From Devosia sp. (GTDB lineage: Bacteria > Pseudomonadota > Alphaproteobacteria > Rhizobiales > Devosiaceae), in assembly GCA_028290665.1 (NCBI GenBank), contig JAQGJK010000013.1, forward strand, positions 54,138-118,137: a stretch of 64,000 bases of DNA, written 5' to 3'. Of this stretch, positions 25,238 to 34,891 are shown one piece after another (position 1 is the first letter of the stretch; each line of letters opens with the position of its first letter). The position numbers were made by a program, and so were the translations under genes. The notes beneath the pieces were generated by a model that saw nothing but the letters and a program-made list of their open reading frames with translations, had not been told where the DNA came from and did no database searches.

Positions 25238-27046
25238 TTACCGCTGACCGGCGATAAAGGCCCGCCAGCCGCCAAGCGCGGTAATGTCTTCGGCGCCGGT
25301 CAGCGCATGTGCCTCGCAAAGGAATCCTGAACAGTCGCTGCCGTCGTCGAGCCGGATCTTGCCGATACCGAGCGGCGCCGGGATGCGGGCGACGAACTGG
25401 CCGAACGCCGCCGCCGGCAACTCCCAGACTTCGACTTCGAGCCCCGGGCCGACAAACCCGGGCTCGCGCAGCAGTCCGGGTTTACGCGGCGTGGTATCGG
25501 GCAAGGCGAACAACCGGTAATCCTCGGCGGTGCGGCAGATCTTGAGCAGGCGACCGCCGGGCCCGGTCAGTTCCTTGTTGAGCGGCATGCCACTGAGATG
25601 CGCCCCGACGACGACGATCGGCACCATGGCGCTCGGCTGCGTCGGAACTTTGCTGGCGTCGGGAAGCGCCGCCGCTTTGTCGCGCCCCATGCCGCGCGCC
25701 CCGAGGCGGTGCAGCGCATCTGCAAGCGGGGCTAGCGCATCATCGGTGAAGGCCGGCCCGATAAGGGTGACCCCGGCCGGCAGGTGATCGGCGCTGTCGA
25801 AGCCCGCAGGGACGGCGATGGCGGCGCAATCGAGCAAGTTGACGAAGTTGGTGTAACGACCGAAATGGCTGTTCTTCCGCACCGGATCGGCCAGCATCTC
25901 GGCAACGGTGTAGGTCGTCGGCGACGTCGGCAGCAGCAGGACATCCGCCTTGGCCCATTCATCTTCGGTCCGCCGACGGAGTTCTTCCAACCGGTATTTG
26001 CCGTTGAAGGCCTCGACGGCCGTCTTGCCCTCAGCGCCACCGATGATGGCCCCGACGGTCGGATCGAAATCGGCGGCATTAGTCGTAAAAAACGCTTCGA
26101 CGGCGGCGAGGCGTTCGGCCACCCACGGGCCGTCATACAGCAGCGCCGCCGCCTCGCGGAACGGCGCGTAGTCGAACTCGACGACGGTCGCGCCGAGCCG
26201 CCGCACATTGCCGATCGCCGCATCGTACAGCGCCTCGACTTCGCCATTGCCGAAGAATTCGCGCTCTGCTCCGGCCAGAACTCCGACGCGGAGGCTGGCG
26301 ACCGGGAGTGCCGCCCATGCCGCCCGGCGCGAGAACGGATCGGCGGCATCGAAGCCCTCGGCGACTTTCCTGATGGCGACGCCGTCGCCGACCGTCCCAG
26401 CAAAAATCGTGACGCAGTCGAGGCTGCGGCAGGCCGGCACCACGCCGGTGTTGGGCAGCAGTCCCGGCGTCGGTTTGATGCCGACGAGATTCTGGAACGC
26501 AGCCGGGATGCGACCGGACCCCGCAGTATCGGTGCCGAGCGCAAAGCTCGCAAAACCGGCGGCAACGCTGACGCCGGAGCCCGAACTCGAACCACCCGAG
26601 ACATACTCGGCATCGAACACCGAACGCGGCGCGCCATGGGGCGAGCGCGTGCCGTTGAGGCCGGTGGCGAACTGATCGAGATTGGTCTTGCCGATGACGA
26701 TGGCGCCGGCCGCCCGCAACCGCGCCACGACTGTGGCATCGGCGGTCGGATGGTAGGTGAATGCCGGGCACGCGGCAGTCGTCGGCAGGCCGGCGACATC
26801 GATATTGTCCTTGACTGCGAACGGGATGCCCCAGAGCGGCAGGCTGTTGGGTGCCGGGTGCCGCTCCATCAGCGCCTCGGCGGCGGCGAGCAGGTCGGCG
26901 TCGCTGGTCGGGGTGATGAACACTGCCGGATCGGGCCACGCCGCGCGCCGTTCGATCACGGCCTCCATCACTTCGCGCGGCGTGACGCTGTGCGCCGCAT
27001 ACAGCCCGCGGAGGGTGGCGAGATCGAGCATACTCGGCAGCATCAA
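25238..27046 (-). CDS. atzF: Allophanate hydrolase
   Basis: A 602-residue amidase-signature enzyme that splits allophanate to ammonia and carbon dioxide. The catalytic triad is visible: Lys79 in GIPFAVKDNID, the cis-Ser in GGSSSGSG (153-155) and nucleophile Ser177 in GTDTAGSGR. The extra C-terminal domain of about 130 residues found in AtzF/DUR1,2-type enzymes is present (from MVPIVVVGAHLSGMPLN on). It follows the biotin carboxylase gene with an ATGA overlap and completes the pathway of the operon, releasing nitrogen as ammonia. Confidence 0.93.
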   Translation of the reverse strand: MMLPSMLDLATLRGLYAAHSVTPREVMEAVIERRAAWPDPAVFITPTSDADLLAAAEALMERHPAPNSLPLWGIPFAVKDNIDVAGLPTTAACPAFTYHPTADATVVARLRAAGAIVIGKTNLDQFATGLNGTRSPHGAPRSVFDAEYVSGGSSSGSGVSVAAGFASFALGTDTAGSGRIPAAFQNLVGIKPTPGLLPNTGVVPACRSLDCVTIFAGTVGDGVAIRKVAEGFDAADPFSRRAAWAALPVASLRVGVLAGAEREFFGNGEVEALYDAAIGNVRRLGATVVEFDYAPFREAAALLYDGPWVAERLAAVEAFFTTNAADFDPTVGAIIGGAEGKTAVEAFNGKYRLEELRRRTEDEWAKADVLLLPTSPTTYTVAEMLADPVRKNSHFGRYTNFVNLLDCAAIAVPAGFDSADHLPAGVTLIGPAFTDDALAPLADALHRLGARGMGRDKAAALPDASKVPTQPSAMVPIVVVGAHLSGMPLNKELTGPGGRLLKICRTAEDYRLFALPDTTPRKPGLLREPGFVGPGLEVEVWELPAAAFGQFVARIPAPLGIGKIRLDDGSDCSGFLCEAHALTGAEDITALGGWRAFIAGQR

Positions 27047-30000
27047 AGTTCCTCCAGCACGACGATGATGTCGCCGGTCTTGACGTTTCGGCCCGGCGCC
27101 GTCCGAATTTCGGCCACGCGGCCAGCGGTGTGGGCGGTGACGGTGATTTCCATCTTCATCGATTCGATGATGGCGATGGCAGCGCCCGCCGCAACCCCGT
27201 CGCCCGGTTGCACCAGCAGTTTCCAGATGTTTCCGGGCACGCTGCTGGCAATGCCGATGCTCCCCGGCGGGATTTCGCCCTCTTGCGTGCCGTTTCCGGC
27301 ATCGTCGGCGATGAAGCTGTCCAACCCCTCGGCCTGCCAGCGACTGCGCTCGGCCTCGAACGCCGCCTGCTGCACCGATTTGAACGCGGCGATGCTCCCG
27401 GCATCGGCTGTGAGCTTGGCGGCATAATCGGCGTAGGAGAACTCGGTCTCTTCGATCCGGATCGGATAAGCGCCGTGCGGAAAGGCGGCGCGGGCTTCGG
27501 CCAGTTCCTCGTGCGACACCGGAAAAAATCGGATCTGGTCAAAACACTCGAGCAGCCACGGCTTGCCGGGATGAAACACCGGCGTCGTGCGCCAGGTGTT
27601 CCACACCTGGATGGTGCGCCCGAACAGCTGATAGCCGCCCGGCCCCTCCATGCCATAGATGCACATATAGGCGCCGCCGATGCCGACAGCGTTCTCGGGC
27701 GTCCAGGTGCGGGCTGGATTGTATTTAGTAGTCACGAGCCGGTGGCGCGGGTCGATCGGCGTCGCCACCGGCGCACCGAGATAGACATCGCCGAGCCCGA
27801 GCACGAGGTAACTGGCGTCGAAGATGGTGCGCTGAACCGCCTCGATGCTGTCGAGCCCGTTGATGCGGCGGATGAATTCGATGTTGTCGGGGCACCACGG
27901 CGCGTTGGGGCGGACCAGCTCCTGATATTTCCGCATCGCCAGCTGGATATCCGGATCGTTCCACGACAGCGGCAGGTGGACGATACGGCTCGGCACAGTG
28001 ACGGTTTCCGCCGCGGGCAGCTGAAGTTCGATTTCGGCGAGCTGCCACAGCAGGCGGCGGCGCGACAGCGTCGTACCGTCATAATGGATCTGCAGCGACC
28101 GGATGCCGGGCGTGAGGTCGATGATGCCCGGCAGACGCGCCTGCTGCACGGCTTGCTGCAGCAGGTGCACACGCAGCCTCAGCGCGATATCGAGGGTCAT
28201 GTCGCCGTATTCGACCAGCAGATTATCATCGCCCTGCCGGCGATAAACCACCGGCACCGGCCCATCCTCGCTATGGCCGACGATCGCCGCACCGGAAGCG
28301 ATGGCGGGGCCGGCGACGGGATCGTCGGGGCGGCTGACCGGATGGAATCGGATGGTATCGCCGGGCTTGAACTGGCCCATTCTCCAGTGCTCGTCGCGGG
28401 CAATCACGGCGGGGCAGACGAAACCGCCGAGACTCGGGCCATCGGGGCCGAGGATGATCGGCATGTCGCCGGTGAAATCGATGGCGCCGACGGCATAGGC
28501 ATTGTCGTGGAGGTTCGACGGATGCAGCCCCGCCTCGCCACCATCGCGCCGCGCCCACTGCGGCGCCGGCCCGATCAGCCGAACACCGGTACGGGCACTG
28601 TTGAAATGCACCTCGTAGGCGGTGGAAAACAGCGTCTCGATATCGGCCGGCAAAAAGAAATCCGGCGCGCCGTGCGGGCCATACAGCACACCAACCTCCC
28701 ACGCACTGGTCAGCGGCGCAGGGTCGATGGCGGGTTGCGGATCGGGCTGTTCGGCCCGCGCGAGGTGCAACACGTCACCGGCCTTGAGCGTACCAGCCGC
28801 ATGGCCGCCAAACTGGCCGAGGCCGAAGGTGGCCCGCGAGCCGAGGATTACGGGCGCGGCAAAACCGCCAGCGATGGCAAGATAGCTGCGCTGGCCAAAG
28901 CCGACTATGGTGCCGATGGCCAGCACCTGCCCCGCCGCGACAGCGATGGCCGTGTTGTCGGAAACCGACACGCCATCAAGCTTCAGCGGCATGGCCGCGC
29001 CGGCCAGCGCGATCGTCACAGCGGCATGGAACCGCAGCGTCGGGCCGCTCATGGTCAATTCGAGCGCCGCGGTCATATCGGCATTGCCGACGAGACGGTT
29101 GGCGTGGCGAAAGCTTTTCTCGTCCATCGGCCCGCTCGGCGGCACACCGACATGCCAGAGGCCGAGCCGGCCCGGCAGTTCCTGCAGGCTAGACTGTGCG
29201 CCCGGTGCCAGCACTTCGATCACATCGGGGACAAAGGCGAAATCTTTCAGCGCCGTGGTCGCCACCTTGCCGCTGGCGAGCAGTTCGGATGCGGCGATGG
29301 CGCGGAGATAAGCGAGGTTGGTCTCAATCCCGGCGATCGAGGTGTTGTCGAGGGCGCGGCGGAGCCTGGCAATGGCGTCGGGGCGATCCGCTCCCATGAC
29401 GATGAGCTTGGCCAGCATCGGATCATAGAACGTCGAAACCTCGGTGCCCGTCTCGATCCAGCTATCGACGCGGACATCGGGCGGAAACACCACCTCAGTC
29501 ATAAGGCCGGCGCTCGGGCGAAAATCGGCATGCGGGATTTCCGCATAGAGCCGGACTTCGATGGCGGCGCCGACCGCTGCGAGCGGCCCGGCGGTACCGA
29601 TCGGGTCTTCACCGGCCGCCTGCCGGATCATCCACTCGACGAGGTCGATGCCCAACACCGCCTCGGTGACCGGATGCTCGACCTGTAGCCGCGTATTCAC
29701 CTCAAGGAAGTAAAAATCCTCGCGTGATGGATCGTAAATGAACTCGACGGTGCCGGCCGATTCATAGCGGGCGGCAGCGCCCAGCGCGATTGCCGCTGTG
29801 TGGAGGCGCGCCCGGATAGCATCGGACAAGCCCGGCGCGGGGGTTTCCTCGAGCACCTTCTGGTTGCGCCGCTGCAGCGAGCAATCGCGTTCGCCAAGCG
29901 CGATCACCCGGCCTTTCCCATCTCCAAATATCTGCACTTCGACATGGCGCGCCCCCGAAACGCAACGCTCGATGTAAACCCGCGCATCGCCAAAGCTCGC

Positions 30001-30564
30001 CGCGGCGGTGCGCTGCACACTGTCGAATGCCGCGGCGAGCCCGCCTGCATCCGCGCACAGCTGCATCCCGATGCCGCCCCCGCCCGCGGTGCTCTTCAGC
30101 ATCACCGGGTAGCCGATCGTCTCGGCTGCGCTGAGCGCCTCGTCGGCGGTTGCCAGCAGTTCTGTCCCGGGCAGCAGCGGCACGCCGCTCGCTTTGGCAA
30201 GGGCGCGAGCAGTGTGCTTGAGCCCGAAAGCTTCGATATTGTCCGGCGTCGGTCCGATAAAGGCGATGCCCTCGGCTGCCAGCCGTCTGGCGAAACCGAG
30301 GTTTTCCGAGAGGAACCCGTAGCCCGGATGCACGGCCTCGGCGCCGGTCGCCCGGCAGGCGGCAATCACCGCGTCGACATCGAGGTAGCTTTCGGCCGCC
30401 GGTGCAGGCCCCAGGCGCACCGCCTCATCGGCGAACCGCACCGCCTGCGTAAACCGGTCGGCATCCGAATACACCGCGACCGAGGCGATACCCATAAGCT
30501 TGAGCGTGCGGATGATGCGCACGGCAATCTCGCCGCGATTGGCGATGAGGACTTTTTTGAACAT
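27043..30564 (-). CDS. uca: Biotin-dependent urea/guanidine carboxylase
   Basis: A 1173-residue multidomain enzyme. Residues 1-450 form a biotin carboxylase (MFKKVLIANRGEIAVRIIRT, ATP-grasp glycine loop KSTAGGGGIGMQL). KipA/KipI-like and allophanate-type carboxyltransferase regions follow (LGLGDVYLGAPVATPIDPRH, KYNPARTWTPENAVGIGGAY). The C-terminal BCCP domain has biotinyl Lys1137 in ESMKMEI. It is usually annotated as urea carboxylase. However, the operon has a guanidine-I riboswitch and both DUF1989 'urea carboxylase-associated' genes, a context in which this family was shown to act on guanidine. Guanidine carboxylase is therefore the better call; urea may be a side substrate. Confidence 0.9.
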   Translation of the reverse strand: MFKKVLIANRGEIAVRIIRTLKLMGIASVAVYSDADRFTQAVRFADEAVRLGPAPAAESYLDVDAVIAACRATGAEAVHPGYGFLSENLGFARRLAAEGIAFIGPTPDNIEAFGLKHTARALAKASGVPLLPGTELLATADEALSAAETIGYPVMLKSTAGGGGIGMQLCADAGGLAAAFDSVQRTAAASFGDARVYIERCVSGARHVEVQIFGDGKGRVIALGERDCSLQRRNQKVLEETPAPGLSDAIRARLHTAAIALGAAARYESAGTVEFIYDPSREDFYFLEVNTRLQVEHPVTEAVLGIDLVEWMIRQAAGEDPIGTAGPLAAVGAAIEVRLYAEIPHADFRPSAGLMTEVVFPPDVRVDSWIETGTEVSTFYDPMLAKLIVMGADRPDAIARLRRALDNTSIAGIETNLAYLRAIAASELLASGKVATTALKDFAFVPDVIEVLAPGAQSSLQELPGRLGLWHVGVPPSGPMDEKSFRHANRLVGNADMTAALELTMSGPTLRFHAAVTIALAGAAMPLKLDGVSVSDNTAIAVAAGQVLAIGTIVGFGQRSYLAIAGGFAAPVILGSRATFGLGQFGGHAAGTLKAGDVLHLARAEQPDPQPAIDPAPLTSAWEVGVLYGPHGAPDFFLPADIETLFSTAYEVHFNSARTGVRLIGPAPQWARRDGGEAGLHPSNLHDNAYAVGAIDFTGDMPIILGPDGPSLGGFVCPAVIARDEHWRMGQFKPGDTIRFHPVSRPDDPVAGPAIASGAAIVGHSEDGPVPVVYRRQGDDNLLVEYGDMTLDIALRLRVHLLQQAVQQARLPGIIDLTPGIRSLQIHYDGTTLSRRRLLWQLAEIELQLPAAETVTVPSRIVHLPLSWNDPDIQLAMRKYQELVRPNAPWCPDNIEFIRRINGLDSIEAVQRTIFDASYLVLGLGDVYLGAPVATPIDPRHRLVTTKYNPARTWTPENAVGIGGAYMCIYGMEGPGGYQLFGRTIQVWNTWRTTPVFHPGKPWLLECFDQIRFFPVSHEELAEARAAFPHGAYPIRIEETEFSYADYAAKLTADAGSIAAFKSVQQAAFEAERSRWQAEGLDSFIADDAGNGTQEGEIPPGSIGIASSVPGNIWKLLVQPGDGVAAGAAIAIIESMKMEITVTAHTAGRVAEIRTAPGRNVKTGDIIVVLEEL

Positions 30565-30568
30565 CGCC

Positions 30569-31168
30569 CTAGTCCAAAATCACGATCCGGATCGGCGTCG
30601 GATTGAAGCCGTTGCAGGGATTATTGACCTGCGGACAGTTGGAGATGACGCAGAGGACGTCCATTTCGGCACGCAGTTCGACATGATCGCCGGGCCTAGA
30701 AAGCCCATCGACGATGGTCATCTGGCCCGACGGCGCGATCGGCACGTTCATGAAAAAGTTGAGATTGGGCACGATATCGCGCTTGCTCATCCCGTGCCGC
30801 GTCACTTCCAGCACGAAATTGTCGCGGCAGGCGTGCAGATATCTGGTGTCGTGCCCAAAGCGCACGGTGTTGCTCTCGCAACTACACGCGCCCGCTGAAG
30901 TGTCGTGCCGGCCGCAGCTGTCGGCGGTGACAATCAGCATGACATTGCCCTCGCAACTCACCAACTTGGTACCGATCCCGACATAGGCGTTGCCGTTGAC
31001 GCGCAGCGTATCCTGCCCGCTATAGCGCTCGGCGAAATCGTCGGCGCGGTAGAACAGCGTATCGACGGCCTGCTGCCCCTCGCTGTCGATGATGCGGATG
31101 CTCTGGCCCCGACGGACCAGGCCAGACCAGGGCTGTTCGGCGGCAACGAGGAATTCGGATTTGGCCAT
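30569..31168 (-). CDS. DUF1989 urea carboxylase-associated protein, probable carboxyguanidine deiminase subunit
   Basis: A 199-residue protein of the DUF1989 family. The ATG at 31168 is chosen for its GAGGGGAG ribosome site; a GTG at 31186 overlapping the previous stop is the alternative. Possible metal or catalytic residues lie in DSCGRHDTSAGACSC and in SNCPQVNNPCNGFNP. From published work on guanidine-degrading bacteria, two DUF1989 proteins form a heterodimer that deiminates carboxyguanidine to allophanate plus ammonia. This gene and its neighbour at 31183-31986 fit that pair, placed directly upstream of the carboxylase gene. Confidence 0.85.
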   Translation of the reverse strand: MAKSEFLVAAEQPWSGLVRRGQSIRIIDSEGQQAVDTLFYRADDFAERYSGQDTLRVNGNAYVGIGTKLVSCEGNVMLIVTADSCGRHDTSAGACSCESNTVRFGHDTRYLHACRDNFVLEVTRHGMSKRDIVPNLNFFMNVPIAPSGQMTIVDGLSRPGDHVELRAEMDVLCVISNCPQVNNPCNGFNPTPIRIVILD

Positions 31169-31182
31169 CGGTGTCGCTCCCC

Positions 31183-31986
31183 TCACGCCTGCTGCATGGC
31201 GTTGTTTTCAAAGCCGCGCACAGCCTCGGCAGTCGCCGTGCGACAGATATCGTCGGCGATGACTTCCGTCCGGAAGCGGGTGACCGTGATTGGAACCGGC
31301 GCATAAACCGGGTTCGGATCGAGCGGATGCGGGCAATTGGACAGCGCCACGATCAGGTCCATCTCGGCTCGCAACTCAACGAAATCGCCCAGGATGCGCA
31401 GATCGTCGCGCCAGACGAAACTCCCGTCATCCGCGACTCGGACCGGGACGAAGAAATTCAATGCCGAGGGGATATCGCGCCGACCAAGCCCGAGCTTACC
31501 GGCGGCGAGGATGAAATTGTCGCGGGTATTGCGCGTCGCCTGCCCGGGGTATTTCCCGGCATTGGCAGCCGCATTCGAGCCGCCCATCAACGCATCATGC
31601 GCCGTGGAGGCGGCTTCGGTCACCGAGAACAGCACCCGGCCCATGTCGGAGAACAGCACGCGGCCTTTGGCAATGGCCGTGGTCCATTGCACCTTGATGG
31701 TGTCGGGCAGGTTGAGCCGCTCCGAGGTGTCCGCGGCACTCCAGGCGATCATCGCGACCGCCGATGGCCCGTGATCCTGCGCGATGCGGAGACTGTCGCC
31801 GGCCTTCAGCAGCGTCGACCAGTACCACCCACCCGGGATGGTTTCAGTGTGGATCGGGTCGGCAATCGGCAGCGCGGGCACGCCGCTCGGGCCCGGCAAA
31901 GCACGCGGGGCGTTGTCCAGCCCCCGGCGCTGATGCTCCTCGTAACGCGCCCGGTCGGCGGCAATCTGCTCGGCGGTGCGGCTCAT
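31183..31986 (-). CDS. DUF1989 urea carboxylase-associated protein, second deiminase subunit
   Basis: A 267-residue DUF1989 protein, longer than its partner because of a polar N-terminal segment of about 45 residues. Conserved parts are RRDIPSALNFFVPV, LRAEMDLIVALSNCPHPLDP and a His-Asp pair in STAHDALMGGS. The cysteine-rich loop of the partner (CGRHDTSAGACSC) is not kept here, which suggests unequal roles within a heterodimer. The ATG at 31986 overlaps the ATPase stop (ATGA). Confidence 0.85.
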   Translation of the reverse strand: MSRTAEQIAADRARYEEHQRRGLDNAPRALPGPSGVPALPIADPIHTETIPGGWYWSTLLKAGDSLRIAQDHGPSAVAMIAWSAADTSERLNLPDTIKVQWTTAIAKGRVLFSDMGRVLFSVTEAASTAHDALMGGSNAAANAGKYPGQATRNTRDNFILAAGKLGLGRRDIPSALNFFVPVRVADDGSFVWRDDLRILGDFVELRAEMDLIVALSNCPHPLDPNPVYAPVPITVTRFRTEVIADDICRTATAEAVRGFENNAMQQA

Positions 31987-32810
31987 GAGACACGGTCTCC
32001 TCGTGGCGCGAGGTCGTCCTGCGCCAGGCTTAGGGGAATGACCGGGTCGGCCCGGTCGGGAGCATAAATGGAGGTCTCGCCCGCGATCCGCGGCGGCCAG
32101 ATGTCGATGTCGCGGCTGAGCCGTGCGCCATAGCGCTCGCGCTCCTCGGGCCGGTCGCGCGGCCGCTCGAAGGCGATGACGCGTGTCCCGAGCGTAAAGG
32201 CCTCGCGCAAATCATGGGTGACCATCACGACGGTCAGTTCGGTCTCGTGCCACAGCCGCTTCATCAGCACGTGGATTTCGGCGCGGATACCGGGATCGAG
32301 CGCCCCGAACGGTTCGTCGAGCAGCAGCACGCGCGGTCGCATGATCAGCGCCTGCGCCAGCGCCAGCCGCTGTTGCATGCCGCCCGACAGCTGCGCCGGG
32401 TATTTGTCCTCGGCCCCGGTGAGCCCGACTTCGGCGATCAGTTGCCTTGCCTCCTCGATCGCCGCCCGCCGCTTTGCACCGAACAGCCGCGCGGCGATCG
32501 GCGAGGCCTTGAGCACCTTGCCGAGCAGCACATTGCCAAGCACGGTCAGATGCGGAAACACCGAATAGCGCTGGAACACCACGCCGCGATCAGGCCCGGG
32601 TTCGGCTACTAGCGGCACGCCATCAAGGGTAATGGTCCCCTGCGTCGGGGCTTCCTCCCCAAGCAGAAGCCGCAAGAACGTCGTCTTGCCGCAGCCCGAG
32701 GGACCGACCAGCGCGACGAAGGCACGCGCTGCGATGGTCAGCGAAATCTGTTCGAGCACGATCTGGTCGCCATACTCTTTCCACACCTTGTCGAGCACGA
32801 TTTCGCTCAT
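31983..32810 (-). CDS. ABC transporter ATPase (TauB/SsuB type) of guanidine operon
   Basis: A 275-residue ATPase. The ATG at 32810 (MSEIVLDKVWKEYGDQIVLE) forms an ATGA overlap with the permease gene; the frame is open further upstream but shadows the permease there. Walker A GPSGCGKTT, signature LSGGMQQRLALAQALI and Walker B VLLLDEPFGALDPGIR are seen. It belongs to the nitrate/sulfonate/taurine importer group. Operon context suggests uptake of guanidine or a guanidino/urea compound. Confidence 0.9.
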   Translation of the reverse strand: MSEIVLDKVWKEYGDQIVLEQISLTIAARAFVALVGPSGCGKTTFLRLLLGEEAPTQGTITLDGVPLVAEPGPDRGVVFQRYSVFPHLTVLGNVLLGKVLKASPIAARLFGAKRRAAIEEARQLIAEVGLTGAEDKYPAQLSGGMQQRLALAQALIMRPRVLLLDEPFGALDPGIRAEIHVLMKRLWHETELTVVMVTHDLREAFTLGTRVIAFERPRDRPEERERYGARLSRDIDIWPPRIAGETSIYAPDRADPVIPLSLAQDDLAPRGDRVS

Positions 32811-33625
32811 GCGCCGCGCTCGAGATTGGACCACGGGAACACGGCGATGCGCAGCCGGTCGAGGGCGAAATTGGCGATGATGGCGAGCAGCGTGATCCAG
32901 GCGACATAGGGGAAGATCACGTCCATCGACAGGTAGCGACGGACAAGGAAAATGCGGTAGCCGAGCCCGGAATCGGCCGAGATGGCTTCGGCGGCAATGA
33001 GAAATAGCCACGCCGGCCCGAGCTGCAGCCTGAGGCAGGTGATCAGCCGCGGCAGGATTTGCGGCAGCACCACGCGCAAGGCGATCTGCCACGACGAGCC
33101 GCCGAGCGTCTGGGCCTTGATCAACTGCTCGCGCGGCAGTTCGAGCACTTTCAGCGCCAGATCACGGATCATCGCTGGGGCAACCCCGATAACGATGAGC
33201 GTGATCTTGGCGGTTTCCCCGAGCCCCAGCACGATGAACAGGATCGGCAGCAGCGCCAGCGGCGGCACCATCGAAACGGTGGCGACGAACGGCGCCAACA
33301 GCGCCCGAATGTACGGAAACATACCGATGACCATGCCGGTCACGAGGGCGATGGCGGTCGCGATGCCGAGCGCCGCGACGAGGCGCGACAGGCTCGCGGC
33401 GGTATCGGACCACAGCAGGTACTCGCCGGTCCGGACATCGGGCGTGAACGCCATGCGGTTGACGGCATCGACGAGGCTCTGCAACGCCGGCAACAGCTTG
33501 TCGCCCGGGTTCTCGGCCAGCCGGGCAGCCGAGCCGATGCCATAGGCGATGACCAGCAGCGCGAACGGCGCGAGCATCAGCGCGACACTGGTCGCACGGC
33601 CGGGTTTCAGGTTGATCCAGCGCAT
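32807..33625 (-). CDS. ABC transporter permease (TauC/SsuC type) of guanidine operon
   Basis: A 272-residue inner-membrane permease with about six helices. The docking region reads QTLGGSSWQIALRVVLPQIL. It is separated from the binding-protein gene by 173 bases that hold a palindromic repeat element and is coupled to the ATPase gene by ATGA. It is the channel of the guanidine-operon importer. Confidence 0.9.
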   Translation of the reverse strand: MRWINLKPGRATSVALMLAPFALLVIAYGIGSAARLAENPGDKLLPALQSLVDAVNRMAFTPDVRTGEYLLWSDTAASLSRLVAALGIATAIALVTGMVIGMFPYIRALLAPFVATVSMVPPLALLPILFIVLGLGETAKITLIVIGVAPAMIRDLALKVLELPREQLIKAQTLGGSSWQIALRVVLPQILPRLITCLRLQLGPAWLFLIAAEAISADSGLGYRIFLVRRYLSMDVIFPYVAWITLLAIIANFALDRLRIAVFPWSNLERGA

Positions 33626-33657
33626 TGTTGGGCTTGGACTCGGGCTCTGAGTTTGTG

Positions 33658-33792
33658 ACGGCCCCTCACCCCGACCCTCTCCCCAATGGGGCGAGGGGGC
33701 GATGGCAGCGGGGCTTGAGGGTCAATTTGAAGTCAGACGGTGCAACAACGTCCCCTCTCCCCGTTGGGGAAAGGGACAGGGTGAGGGGCCGT
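33658..33792. repeat. Composite palindromic intergenic repeat inside the guanidine operon
   Basis: A 14-bp perfect inverted repeat (ACGGCCCCTCACCC at 33658-33671, complement at 33779-33792) bounds two internal hairpins. These are CCCTCTCCCC-AAT-GGGGCGAGGG near 33675-33697 and CCCTCTCCCC-GTT-GGGGAAAGGG near 33752-33774. The layout, an imperfect palindrome of about 135 bp with CCCTCTCCCC cores, is that of intergenic repeats common in Hyphomicrobiales genomes. It fills the gap between binding protein and permease and would fold in the mRNA. Confidence 0.75.
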
Positions 33793-33798
33793 GACCGA

Positions 33799-34869
33799 CT
33801 ACAGCGTCCCCTCAAAAGCCATCGCCATATACTCATCGTTGAACCGCAACTTGACGTTGCCCGGATCGCCGAGGATTTCCCCTCCCGGCAGTTCGATGCC
33901 GATGACATCGGCCGACGGCGCGCCTGAACCAAGCAGCCCCTTGTCGAACAGGAAAGTCCGCACCTTTTCCATCGTCGCCCCGAGATCGGGCGAGTTGACG
34001 AAGGCCAGCGCATCGTCGGGCGTCGCAAAAATCTCGGTTGCCGCGAGTTGCGCCTCGAACCCGGCCTGGTCAGTGCCGGAGGCGACGCCCATCGCCTCGC
34101 GCGCCGCGGCGCCCTCGGCCGTATCGGCAGTCATGATGTCCATGGCCTCGTACCAGATACCGGCCAGCGCCTTGCCGAAATCGGGATTGGCGCTCAGCAC
34201 ATCGGTGTTGGCGACCATCATGTCGATGATCTCGCCGGGGATCTGCGCGCTGTCGAACACCTTGGTGGCGCCGGGCAGCGCCACGATTTCCGACACCATC
34301 GGGTTCCAGGTGACCATGGCGGTAACGTCGGCGGTCTGGAAGGCGCCGACCATGTCGGGGTCCGAGGTGTTGACCACGTTGACGTCCCGCTCGGTCATGC
34401 CGACACTGTCGAGCGCCCGGGCCAGCAGGTAATGCGACACCGAGTATTCGACGAGGTTGACCGGTTGCCCCTTGATGGCGGCAAGCTCGGTCGCGCCCTT
34501 GAGGATCACCGCATCATTGCCGTTGGAGAAATCGCCGATGATCACTGCGGTGGTATCGACGCCGCCGGCTGCCGGGATCGACAGGCCGTCCATGTTGGTC
34601 AGCGTCACCGCATCGAAAGCCCCGGCGGTGTACTGGTTCATCGACTCGACATAGTCGTTGAACTGGGTGACCTCGATGGTGATGCCGTATTTGTCGGCCC
34701 ACTTCTTGACGATGCCGGTATCGGCGGCATAGCCCCACGGCATCCAGCCGACATAGATCGACCAGGCCACCTTGAACTCGGTCTTTGCCTGAGCGAGGGC
34801 GAGCGAAGTGGTCGCGGCGAGGGCGGCCGAGAGGGCCAGCGTCGCGGCAAGTCTGGAAATCAGGCGCAT
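33799..34869 (-). CDS. ABC substrate-binding protein, urea/guanidine carboxylase operon type
   Basis: A 356-residue periplasmic protein. A signal peptide (MRLISRLAATLALSAALAAT, cleaved after ALA) is followed by TEFKVAWSIYVGWMPWGYAA. The TauA/NMT1-like fold is recognisable by GAFDAVTLTNMDGLSIPAAG. This type of binding protein is regularly found with carboxylase plus DUF1989 genes. It is the first gene after the riboswitch and terminator, so guanidine or a close analogue is the expected ligand. Confidence 0.88.
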   Translation of the reverse strand: MRLISRLAATLALSAALAATTSLALAQAKTEFKVAWSIYVGWMPWGYAADTGIVKKWADKYGITIEVTQFNDYVESMNQYTAGAFDAVTLTNMDGLSIPAAGGVDTTAVIIGDFSNGNDAVILKGATELAAIKGQPVNLVEYSVSHYLLARALDSVGMTERDVNVVNTSDPDMVGAFQTADVTAMVTWNPMVSEIVALPGATKVFDSAQIPGEIIDMMVANTDVLSANPDFGKALAGIWYEAMDIMTADTAEGAAAREAMGVASGTDQAGFEAQLAATEIFATPDDALAFVNSPDLGATMEKVRTFLFDKGLLGSGAPSADVIGIELPGGEILGDPGNVKLRFNDEYMAMAFEGTL

Positions 34870-34891
34870 CTCAGTTCCCCTTTTGCGTCAT

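Noticed and set aside
27130..29688. 852-codon plus-strand open frame opposite the carboxylase
   Set aside because: The opposite strand encodes the recognisable biotin-dependent carboxylase over the whole span; the plus-strand translation is low-complexity Arg/His/Gly with no domain.
25238..31986. Reading the operon simply as urea degradation
   Set aside because: No urea-type sensor is seen, while a guanidine-I riboswitch and both DUF1989 deiminase-type genes are present, so guanidine is the better primary substrate; urea is kept as a possible side substrate.
32811..33092. N-terminal extension of the guanidine-operon ATPase frame
   Set aside because: It is out-of-frame shadow of the permease gene; the ATPase family start MSEIVLDKVW and the ATGA overlap at 32810 decide the start.
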